Program-made: the position numbers and the translations under genes | The notes under the pieces: model-generated | What the model was told of the DNA's origin: nothing | The model's input: the letters and a program-made list of their open reading frames with translations, nothing else | The model's database searches: none | From: Campylobacter_A concisus_Y | GTDB taxonomy: Bacteria; Campylobacterota; Campylobacteria; Campylobacterales; Campylobacteraceae | Length of the DNA stretch: 64,000 nucleotides | Reading direction: 5' to 3' | NCBI RefSeq assembly: GCF_902460415.1 | Contig: NZ_CABPTY010000001.1 | Location: 400,232 to 464,231, forward strand | Part shown: positions 33,568 to 41,072 of the stretch, piece after piece | How positions within the stretch are numbered: position 1 is the stretch's first letter | How the letters are laid out: every line of letters begins with the position of its first letter

Positions 33568-35520
33568 ATGAATAATCTAGGTATTAAATCTAAGATTATG
33601 GCGATAGTTATCGTCAGTCTTATTGGCCTTGGTATCATGAGTGCGTACATGCTAAATGGTATCTTAAAAACTCGCTCAAAAGCAGAGTTTAGTGAGAAAA
33701 TCGTGGATACAATAATAAATCAAAATAATTTTATCCATGAGATGCAAAAAGAACGCGGATTTAGCTCAGGTGTGTTAGCAGGAGGAGATAATAAAAATTT
33801 ATTAGAGCAGCGTAAAAAAGTAGACGCTATGCTTGATAAGCTTGAAGAGAAAAATGAAATAGCTTCAGAGATAAATAGTATCCGCTCAAATGTAGATCAA
33901 AAAAGTGGCAATGATCTAATTAGCCGTATAACAAAAATTTTAAGAAAAGAGGTTATTGCTATAAATGGATATAGCGATAAGCTCGAGCCTAGCTTGGTAG
34001 ATGATCTAAAGCGCATCATTATTGTTGGTGAGATAAAAGAGTCTTTTGGTATTTTGCGTGCTACTTTAAATGGGGTTTTTACTAAAAAGAGCATAAGCAA
34101 AGAGGACTACAATAAAGTAGTTGCACTAAATAGCGTTATAAATAAATTTATGCAGGATTTTGACGATTACAACCCAAAAGAATTTAGCGATGAATTTGAC
34201 GCTATCGCTAGAAAAAAGGCAGATTTTATAGATGCGATGAATATTATTAAAAATGTAGTTGCTACCGAAGATGTATCTTATGACGCAGCGAGTTGGTTTT
34301 CAAAGATAAGCATTTCAATAGATGCATTGAGAGAGCTTGAACTTAAACTACTTGATAATATGCAAAAAGATGCAAGACGTATTAAGGGTGACGCAAATAC
34401 CGAACTTATTATAAGTTCTATTGTGATTGCGATTTGTATTTTGCTTATGTTGCTAGTATCTACATTAATAGGTAAAAACCTGATCTCTGGCATAGATCAG
34501 ACTAAAAATGGCTTAGTTAGATTTTTTGACTTCTTAAATTATAAATCTAATAAGGCTGAATTTTTGGATCGTAGTGGTAGCGACGAGATCGGACAGATGA
34601 GTGCACTGATAAATGAGAATATCAAACAAATCGAGGCAAATTTATCTGAGCAAAATAATTTCATTAAAGAAGCAAATACTTTTGTAAATCAAATTGGCAA
34701 AGGTAACTACGTAGCTCAGCTTAACGCAGATACTTCAAATCCTGCACTTAGCCAGCTAAAACAAACTTTCAAAGACTTACAAATCGCTCTTAAACATGCT
34801 ATTGCGGAAAATGGCGATGATGTGTTGAATCTATTAGAAAGCTTTAAAAAACAAGACTTTACTAAAAGGCTTGAAGATGATGGCAAAATGGCGGTTGGTA
34901 TAAACGCTCTTGGTGAAGAGATAGCCAAAATGTTAAGGGCAAATTTAGATCAAGCTCATGTGCTAGAAGAAAAGGCTGAGTCTTTAAGTCAGTCAATGAA
35001 AGAACTAACTCAAGGCGCAAATGTACAAGCAAGCTCACTTCAGGAGTCTGCTGCTGCAGTAGAGCAAATGTCAAGCTCAATGAATGCAATATCTCAAAAA
35101 ACATCTGATGTTATTAGACAAAGTGACGAGATCAAAAATATCATAACTATTATTAGAGATATAGCTGATCAAACAAATTTACTAGCTCTTAATGCCGCAA
35201 TAGAAGCAGCACGCGCAGGAGAGCATGGTAGAGGCTTTGCAGTTGTTGCAGATGAGGTTAGAAAACTAGCAGAGAGAACTCAAAAATCTCTAACAGAGAT
35301 CGAAGCAAATACAAACGTACTAGCTCAATCAATCAATGAAATGAGTGAGTCTATAAAAGAGCAAAGTGAAGGAATTAATATGATAAATCAATCAGTTGCT
35401 CAAATAGACACACTTACAAAAGAAAATGTAGTAATTGTCAATAAAGCAAATGAAGTAACATCTGATGTTGACGACATGGCTAAGGCAATAGTAAACGAAG
35501 TTAGAAAAAGTAAATTTTAA
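33568..35520 (+). CDS. Methyl-accepting chemotaxis protein with NIT-type sensor domain
   Basis: This 650-residue receptor has TM1 (about 10-30), a large helical periplasmic domain, TM2 (about 285-305; SIVIAICILLMLLVSTLIG) and a cytoplasmic signalling part. The periplasmic domain contains INQNNFIHEMQKERGFSSGV, the pattern at the start of nitrate/nitrite-sensing (NIT) domains. The signalling hairpin is intact: IRDIADQTNLLALNAAIEAA, RAGEHGRGFAVVADEVRKLA. It ends in NEVRKSKF without a CheR-tether pentapeptide. I chose ATG 33568 (AAAAGGAGAGAAA before it) over 33532. It lies between two TMAO-reductase-type loci, consistent with taxis to respiratory acceptors, but the ligand is unproven. Confidence 0.9.
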   Translation: MNNLGIKSKIMAIVIVSLIGLGIMSAYMLNGILKTRSKAEFSEKIVDTIINQNNFIHEMQKERGFSSGVLAGGDNKNLLEQRKKVDAMLDKLEEKNEIASEINSIRSNVDQKSGNDLISRITKILRKEVIAINGYSDKLEPSLVDDLKRIIIVGEIKESFGILRATLNGVFTKKSISKEDYNKVVALNSVINKFMQDFDDYNPKEFSDEFDAIARKKADFIDAMNIIKNVVATEDVSYDAASWFSKISISIDALRELELKLLDNMQKDARRIKGDANTELIISSIVIAICILLMLLVSTLIGKNLISGIDQTKNGLVRFFDFLNYKSNKAEFLDRSGSDEIGQMSALINENIKQIEANLSEQNNFIKEANTFVNQIGKGNYVAQLNADTSNPALSQLKQTFKDLQIALKHAIAENGDDVLNLLESFKKQDFTKRLEDDGKMAVGINALGEEIAKMLRANLDQAHVLEEKAESLSQSMKELTQGANVQASSLQESAAAVEQMSSSMNAISQKTSDVIRQSDEIKNIITIIRDIADQTNLLALNAAIEAARAGEHGRGFAVVADEVRKLAERTQKSLTEIEANTNVLAQSINEMSESIKEQSEGINMINQSVAQIDTLTKENVVIVNKANEVTSDVDDMAKAIVNEVRKSKF

Positions 35521-35549
35521 TCTTTGACTTACTCTTAGAGCTCCTATTA

Positions 35550-35580
35550 TTCTATCCCTTAAGATAATTAAGGGATAGAA
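35550..35580 (+). terminator. Terminator of the chemoreceptor gene
   Basis: A perfect 13-bp stem (TTCTATCCCTTAA with its complement) has loop GATAA and is followed by CTTATTTAT. Confidence 0.8.
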
Positions 35581-35714
35581 CTTATTTATAAAAATTTATA
35601 TGCTACTTTGCTATACGATTATTTATAGCATTTTTCTTTTATTACGGATTTAAACAATTTTTAATAGAGAAATACTGATAATTAAGCCACTAAATCACCT
35701 TAAAGGACACTATT

Positions 35715-36431
35715 ATGAAAAAGATCTTTGCTCTTTTACTCACAGCTTTTGTTGCTCTTTGTGCAAATGAGCTAAAATTTGGCACAGCGGCAAACTATCC
35801 GCCATTTGAATATATCGATGAAAATAACAAAATAACAGGCTTTGATATCGAGCTAATTGATGAAATTTCAAAGCGTGCAGGTTTTTCATATAAGATCATA
35901 AATATGAGTTTTGACGGCCTTATCCCAGCGCTTAAAGCTGGCAAAATAAATGGCATTATAAGTGCGATGAGTGCGACTTCAGATAGATTAAAATCAATCG
36001 ATTTTACAAAGCCATACTATCTAACTGAAAATCTTTATCTAAAGAAAAAAGATAATGATGCACTAAAAGCTAAAGAAGAGCTAGCTGGCAAAAGAGTTGG
36101 CGTGCAACAAGGCACCGTCCAAGAGCTAGCAGCAAATGCTATAAATGGTGTAAAAGTAGTGCCTTCAGAAGATACTGTGCCACTCATCATGGGATTAAAA
36201 GTTGGCAAATTTGACGCAGTCATCCTTGATAGCTCTATTGGATATGGCTTTATCAAGAAAAATCCAGAACTTGAAGCATTTTTCAAAGAAGTTGATGGTA
36301 GCGAAGGCTTTTCAATAGCATTTGATAAAAATAAAGAGAGTGCGTTAATAGAAAAAATAAATCAAATTTTAGATGATATGAAAAAAGACGGAAGCTACGA
36401 AGCTTTACTTAAAAAATACGATCTAAAATAA
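35715..36431 (+). CDS. Family 3 amino-acid ABC transporter binding protein
   Basis: This 238-residue exported protein has a signal peptide ending near VALCA/NE. The Cys is not in a proper lipobox (preceded by Leu), so it is probably soluble. Family 3 features are FGTAANYPPFEYIDENNKIT, GFDIELIDEISKRAGF, FDGLIPALKAGKINGIISAM, RLKSIDFTKPYY and RVGVQQGTVQE. The conserved Arg in SATSDRLKSIDF and the Asp in FDAVILDS are the usual ligands of the amino-acid carboxyl and amine. Its permease and ATPase are not adjacent, so it works with subunits encoded elsewhere. It has its own terminator. Confidence 0.9.
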   Translation: MKKIFALLLTAFVALCANELKFGTAANYPPFEYIDENNKITGFDIELIDEISKRAGFSYKIINMSFDGLIPALKAGKINGIISAMSATSDRLKSIDFTKPYYLTENLYLKKKDNDALKAKEELAGKRVGVQQGTVQELAANAINGVKVVPSEDTVPLIMGLKVGKFDAVILDSSIGYGFIKKNPELEAFFKEVDGSEGFSIAFDKNKESALIEKINQILDDMKKDGSYEALLKKYDLK

Positions 36432-36438
36432 TCTTCTA

Positions 36439-36458
36439 GCCTGCAATTTTGCAGGCTT
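36439..36458 (+). terminator. Hairpin after the amino-acid binding protein
   Basis: AGCCTGCA/TGCAGGCT is a perfect 8-bp stem with loop ATTT, 8 bases after the stop. The downstream T-tract is poor. Confidence 0.6.
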
Positions 36459-36505
36459 ATGCTAAATTCTGCTTTGTCTATCGATTAAAATTTAAAAGGA
36501 AAATA

Positions 36506-39244
36506 ATGAGAAAAATTTTGTTGCTTTTTTGTCTAGTAATGGGTCTTTTTGCGCTTCAAAACGATAAAGATATGTTAAATGGAGAGCTAAAAAATGGGCT
36601 AAAATACTATATCAAAGAGAATAAATTTCCACAAAAAACAGCTATTTTTTATCTTGTTATAAATTCTGGTTCAACTGATGAAAAAGATGGCGAGCAAGGT
36701 CTTGCTCACTTTTTGGAGCACATGGCATTTAATGGCAGCCGCGACTTTAGCAAAAATGAGCTCATTAAACAGCTTGAGAGCCTTGGTGTGAAATTTGGAG
36801 CCGATCTAAACGCGCAGACGAGCTACGATCAGACGAGCTATGTCTTAACGATTAATGTAAATGAGAAAAATTTACAAGATACGTTTAAGGTCTTTTCGAA
36901 TTGGATAGATGGCGTTAAAATCGATCCTAAGGAGCTTGATAAAGAGCGTGGCGTCATAATGGAAGAGGAGCGTCAGAGAAATACGCCAGGATATAGGCTT
37001 TATTTGGCTCAAACAAAGGATATTTTTGAGGGCAGTATCTATCTAAAAAGAGTACCAATAGGCGACATGAACATCATCAAAAGCGTAGATGCTAAGCACA
37101 TGCAAGAATTTTACGAGAGGCTTTATCAGCCAAGATTTATGAGCTTTATTGCTGTTGGCGACTTTGATAAAAATGAGATAAAAAGCTTAATTGAAAAAAG
37201 CTTTAGCCAAGCAAAAAATACAAATTCTTACATTCATCCAGAAAAAAATATCAGCTTTAAAAGTGGTTTAAATATTTTTAACTACGACTCAAATGAAACT
37301 GGGATGGAGCTAGTTAGACTTAGCTATTTTGATAAATTTAGTCCGGTTTTAAATGAGGCTGATGCAAAGAGAAATCTAGAAGACGCACTTATCGCAAGCC
37401 TGATAAATATGCTTTATGAGCAAAAAAATGCAAATAATTCATCAAATTTAAGCACTGATTTTATAGCTCAAACACTTCAAGCAAAGCAGAAAATTTATAG
37501 TTTTGAAACAAATGTACTTGGAGGTGATTTTAACGCAAGCCTTAAAGATATGCTTGGCGTTATAAAAGGCATTAAAGAGTTTGGCTTTAATAAAGATGAT
37601 TTTGAAGATGTAAAAAAGGCGTTTGTGGCAAATGTAGATGCAAAATTTAAACGCTCAAAGACTAAAAAATCAAGTGCTTACGCAGGACAAATTTTAAATA
37701 TGATAGAAAATGGTGGCTTTGTGTTAAGCGATGAAGACGACAAAGAGCTCAGTTTAAAGCTATTAAACGAGATTACGCTAGCTGACGTGAATGCTAGATT
37801 TAGGCAAATTTTGGCCATTTCTGATGAGCGTGTAAGAATTTTTAGCAAAGATGGTTATAAGCTTAGCAAAGATGAGTTTTTAAAGCTTTTTGCCAAGGCA
37901 CCTGCTTATAACACAAGCCTATCTGCTAATAACAACGATAAGAGCCTAGGCAATGAAAATTTAGAGCCAAAAGAGATAAGCTCAAGAAGCTTTGATGAAA
38001 AAAATGGAATTTATACCTACAAAATGCAAAATGGCTCGCAAGTTATCTTTAAGCCACTAGCTACTAAAAAAGATAGCGTTTTGTTTGCAGCCGTCAGCAA
38101 AGGAGGCACATCAAATTTGGCTGATCCAAAGCTTGGTAGCTTTGCAGTAGCGCTCACAAATGAAAGCGGCGTTGGCAAATTTAATAACTATGAGCTCTCA
38201 AAGACACTAAATGGAAAGATCGTAAGCTATGAAAAGAATATCGAGGGTCTTACACAAGGATTTTATGGCTCATCAAGCACAAGCGATCTTAGCTCGCTGC
38301 TAGCTATTATAAATTTAGAATTTAACGCTCCAAGAGCCGACTCACACGTGCTTGAGAGGATAAAGCAAAGAGCAAAAGATGAACTAGCTAAAGAGCAAAA
38401 TTTACCTGAATATAAATTTAGCACCGAATTTAGCAAGTTTTTTTATGAAAACAATAAACGTGTCGCGCCGCTTGAGATGGCTCAGATCGATGCGCTAAAA
38501 CTAAATGAGCTAAAAGAGATCATCAAAAATAAATTTACAAATGTAGCCTCATATACTTTTGTAATCATCGGCGACACCGACGAAGAGAGGCTTTTTCCGC
38601 TTGTTAAAAAGTATATCGCCACTCTGCCAAAGCTTGGCGAGGCTGAAGAGTTTAAAGACGATGGCGTGCGAAGTATCAATGGTCAGCACACCTTTAAAAG
38701 GGAGTATCAAAGCACAAAAAGAAGCGATGTTGGCATAAATATCATAAATTCTGACGCTAAATATAGCTTTGAAGGAGCGATTAAACTAAGGGCATTAAGT
38801 GAAATTTTAAAAACGGCGCTTCGAGAAAAGATCAGAGAAGATAAGGGCCAAACATACGGCTTTAGCCTAAATGCCAAGCTCTCACGCTATCCTTTTGAGC
38901 ATTTAGATATGCTAATTAGCTTTACTTGCGATCCTGCAAACACGGACAAGATCATCGCTGAGATAAAGGAGATAATAGCTAGTATCAAGCGTAGTGGCGC
39001 GATTTTGCCAAAGCATTTGGAGGATTTTAAAGCACAGAGTGAAATTTCTATAAAAAAAGATTATGAAAAGCCTGAGTTTTGGCAAAAGCTCATCATCTCA
39101 AATAAAATTTTTAACACGCCACTTTATACGGCTGATGAGTACATAAGTGCGGTAAAAGCCATCACAAATGAGGACATCAAAGAGGCAGCTAAGCTATATC
39201 TTGATGATAAAAATATGGTGATAAGCATAAATAATCCGAAGTAA
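36506..39244 (+). CDS. M16-family zinc metallopeptidase (pitrilysin/PqqL-like), exported
   Basis: This 912-residue protein has a signal peptide (MRKILLLFCLVMGLFA). The inverted zinc motif HxxEH is HFLEH at residues 68-72, with the third ligand in the region ERGVIMEEERQ (about 145-155). The typical M16 plan of four related domains fits: an active N-terminal half and an inactive C-terminal half (about 510 onwards; MQNGSQVIFKPLATKKDSVL). The R/Y substrate-binding pair region near SLNAKLSRYPFEHLDMLISF is present. I chose ATG 36506 with AAAAGGAAAATA before it; the frame extends to 36449 across the preceding hairpin. Likely periplasmic, degrading peptides. Confidence 0.9.
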   Translation: MRKILLLFCLVMGLFALQNDKDMLNGELKNGLKYYIKENKFPQKTAIFYLVINSGSTDEKDGEQGLAHFLEHMAFNGSRDFSKNELIKQLESLGVKFGADLNAQTSYDQTSYVLTINVNEKNLQDTFKVFSNWIDGVKIDPKELDKERGVIMEEERQRNTPGYRLYLAQTKDIFEGSIYLKRVPIGDMNIIKSVDAKHMQEFYERLYQPRFMSFIAVGDFDKNEIKSLIEKSFSQAKNTNSYIHPEKNISFKSGLNIFNYDSNETGMELVRLSYFDKFSPVLNEADAKRNLEDALIASLINMLYEQKNANNSSNLSTDFIAQTLQAKQKIYSFETNVLGGDFNASLKDMLGVIKGIKEFGFNKDDFEDVKKAFVANVDAKFKRSKTKKSSAYAGQILNMIENGGFVLSDEDDKELSLKLLNEITLADVNARFRQILAISDERVRIFSKDGYKLSKDEFLKLFAKAPAYNTSLSANNNDKSLGNENLEPKEISSRSFDEKNGIYTYKMQNGSQVIFKPLATKKDSVLFAAVSKGGTSNLADPKLGSFAVALTNESGVGKFNNYELSKTLNGKIVSYEKNIEGLTQGFYGSSSTSDLSSLLAIINLEFNAPRADSHVLERIKQRAKDELAKEQNLPEYKFSTEFSKFFYENNKRVAPLEMAQIDALKLNELKEIIKNKFTNVASYTFVIIGDTDEERLFPLVKKYIATLPKLGEAEEFKDDGVRSINGQHTFKREYQSTKRSDVGINIINSDAKYSFEGAIKLRALSEILKTALREKIREDKGQTYGFSLNAKLSRYPFEHLDMLISFTCDPANTDKIIAEIKEIIASIKRSGAILPKHLEDFKAQSEISIKKDYEKPEFWQKLIISNKIFNTPLYTADEYISAVKAITNEDIKEAAKLYLDDKNMVISINNPK

Positions 39245-39256
39245 AATTTTGAGGGC

Positions 39257-39348
39257 AGCTGGCTTTTTAAAATTTAAGACTAAGTAGAAATTTGAGAGGT
39301 CAAGCTAGCTTTTTAAATTTAAACATAAGCAGAAATTTAGAGAGCTAA
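39257..39348. repeat. Degenerate 46-bp tandem repeat
   Basis: Two units of 46 bp (39257-39302, 39303-39348) begin AGCTgGCTTTTTAAA and AGCTaGCTTTTTAAA and share an AGAAATTT core. Two weaker copies follow up to about 39424, before the next gene. The array lies in the 180-bp space between convergent genes. Confidence 0.6.
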
Positions 39349-39424
39349 TAGCCTCCAGAAATTTAATCCTGAGTATAAAATTTACGAACTAAGCCAGCCT
39401 TAAAATTTAAACCCTAAGCCAAAG

Positions 39425-40312
39425 CTAAGCCAGTATATCCTTTGGCTTTAGCTTGTTTAGCTTTTGCACCAGATCATCAAAGTTTGCACCATTTTCGACC
39501 TCGCGCCTGATAAATTCCTCAAAAAACTCACGTTTTATATCTTTGTTGGTATAAGTCACGCTTTTTTTGGTAACTTGCATAGGCTTAAATTTCTCTTCTC
39601 CCATCTCTTCATCGCCATTTTCTCTAACTGGCGTAATAGCGATATTTTGAAGCACATCAGCGATGCTCTCGCCTTTTTGATAACTTGTTTTTAGAAATTT
39701 TAAAAACTCATCTTTACTATTTTTATCAGCGTAGCTCACACGATGCAACATAGGCTGACCTAAGAATTCTATACGTTTTTTATCCGAGCTTTGTTCGTAA
39801 TGTAAAGCCCCGTCTTTAAAAGAAATTTTTACATTTGCATGCTCGCCAAGTATCCTTTCGGCGGTAAATTCCAGCCATTTATCTTTAAACTCATCGATAC
39901 TTAGATCAGAGTCTAGCAAATTTGTAGCCTCGCGGCTTAGATAAAGAGCACCAAAAGCATTATTGATTATTTTGTTGTTGATGCTCATTTTGTGATTTTT
40001 GATGAATTCATCTACGCTAAAGCCATTTTTCTCGCTAGTGATGATGTAGTTTGGTCGCCAAAGCTTCGTGCTATCAATGAAATTTTTAAGACTAGAGATT
40101 TCATCTTTGCTCGTCCCGCTATCAAGGCCATTTATCTTGCCCCAGATAGAAATTTTATCATTTGATGAGTAGCCAGAGAGCGGTAGATGCTTGATGTCCG
40201 CAGTTTCAGCGGGAATTTCTACTTTGTTTAAATTCGTGTTTGTGGCTTGGCGCTTACTAAAAGCGTCTTGATAGCTAAAGCTTTGGTTAAATCCATTTAG
40301 TGCGTTTATCAT
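39425..40312 (-). CDS. Conserved hypothetical protein, 295 residues
   Basis: I do not recognise this protein. It has no signal peptide or membrane helix. It begins MINALNGFNQSFSYQDAFSK, an Asn/Ser-rich start, and then a mixed helical region (DEISSLKNFIDSTKLWRPNY, GFSVDEFIKNHKMSINNKII). The C-terminal part is charged and helical (IKREFFEEFIRREVENGANF, DDLVQKLNKLKPKD). It is a single gene convergent with the M16 peptidase. A soluble cytoplasmic or exported-without-signal protein is possible. Its ATG has AAAGGATTTGAC upstream, a good ribosome binding site, and codon use matches the neighbours, so it is a real gene. Confidence 0.72.
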   Translation of the reverse strand: MINALNGFNQSFSYQDAFSKRQATNTNLNKVEIPAETADIKHLPLSGYSSNDKISIWGKINGLDSGTSKDEISSLKNFIDSTKLWRPNYIITSEKNGFSVDEFIKNHKMSINNKIINNAFGALYLSREATNLLDSDLSIDEFKDKWLEFTAERILGEHANVKISFKDGALHYEQSSDKKRIEFLGQPMLHRVSYADKNSKDEFLKFLKTSYQKGESIADVLQNIAITPVRENGDEEMGEEKFKPMQVTKKSVTYTNKDIKREFFEEFIRREVENGANFDDLVQKLNKLKPKDILA

Positions 40313-40362
40313 GTCAAATCCTTTAACACTATATCGGCAAATGGATTTAAATTTTAAGTGGA

Positions 40363-40584
40363 TTATTTTTTATTGCGGTATTTTTCAAAAATGGCGATCA
40401 TTTGGTATGAGTTTTGGGCGATTTTAAATTTATTTGGATTTTTGCCAAGTAGCTCTTCTCTTAAAGAGTCGATAAATTCCCTATCTTTTTTGCAAGCTTC
40501 AAAGCTTACTCGCCCCCTAAGTACGGCCATAAATATAATATCAGCAGTCGCATTTATCATCTCAAGCATTTTTTCTTCGCTCAT
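40363..40584 (-). CDS. Small hypothetical protein, 73 residues
   Basis: A mostly helical, charged protein (MLEMINATADIIFMAVLRGR, DREFIDSLREELLGKNPNKF) with a single Cys and no signal peptide. It is 50 bp upstream of the 295-residue protein on the same strand and 33 bp downstream of the monooxygenase-like gene, so the three may form an operon. The ATG at 40584 lacks a close ribosome binding site; a second ATG at 40569 has GAAGAAAA before it. Function unknown. Confidence 0.6.
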   Translation of the reverse strand: MSEEKMLEMINATADIIFMAVLRGRVSFEACKKDREFIDSLREELLGKNPNKFKIAQNSYQMIAIFEKYRNKK

Positions 40585-40617
40585 TTTTTGTGTATTTTGC
40601 CCTTTTTAAAGCAAATA

Positions 40618-40911
40618 TTATTCCTTTACGCTCACAAAATTTACTATTTTTACCTCTTGGCTCTCTTTGCAAGCCTCCAGCGCGGCTGCGTTTTTCACCA
40701 TATGAGCGCTTTTCATATGCTCTTTTTGGCTCGCAAGATCTTCCCAAATCTCCATAAAGCAGTACTCGCTTTTACCGCCCACAACCATGCCACACTCGTA
40801 GCTTATGCAGCCTTTATCTTTTCTTGAAGCTGGCACGATCTCTTTTAAAATTTCTTCAAATTTCGCTTCACATCCAGCTTTTAACTTTACATTTACATAA
40901 AATCCAATCAT
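40618..40911 (-). CDS. Antibiotic biosynthesis monooxygenase-domain protein (YgiN-like)
   Basis: This 97-residue protein has the ABM dimeric alpha/beta pattern: MIGFYVNVKLKAGCEAKFEE at the start, then GCISYECG, YCFMEIWEDLASQKEHMKSA and a C-terminal strand VKIVNFVSV. Family members are small quinol or haem monooxygenases and often oxidative-stress linked. I chose ATG 40911 with AGGA 8 bases upstream; the frame extends to 40950 without support. It is divergent from the second TorA/BisC-like gene across a short region containing an inverted repeat. Confidence 0.82.
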   Translation of the reverse strand: MIGFYVNVKLKAGCEAKFEEILKEIVPASRKDKGCISYECGMVVGGKSEYCFMEIWEDLASQKEHMKSAHMVKNAAALEACKESQEVKIVNFVSVKE

Positions 40912-40955
40912 CTGCCCATCCTTTAAAAATTTTTGGCTAAAATAGCGCAATTTAG

Positions 40956-40969
40956 ACGCAAGTTTGCGT
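40956..40969. promoter_or_regulatory. Inverted repeat in the divergent ABM / molybdoenzyme region
   Basis: ACGCAA-GT-TTGCGT is a perfect 6-bp inverted repeat, GC-richer than its surroundings. It lies just upstream of a TATTTT -10-like box (40939-40944, minus strand) for the monooxygenase-like gene. It is a candidate operator; the regulator is unknown. Confidence 0.4.
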
Positions 40970-41072
40970 ATTACATTACAAGGCCTTTAAACGATGAAAT
41001 GATACAAAACCCTAAATTTATAATTTCTAAAACCAACCAAAAACAATAAATTTAACCAAAATCGGAGAGAAA

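Noticed and set aside
39257..39424. CRISPR-like array
   Set aside because: The repeats are directly adjacent without unique spacers and are degenerate, so they are tandem repeats.
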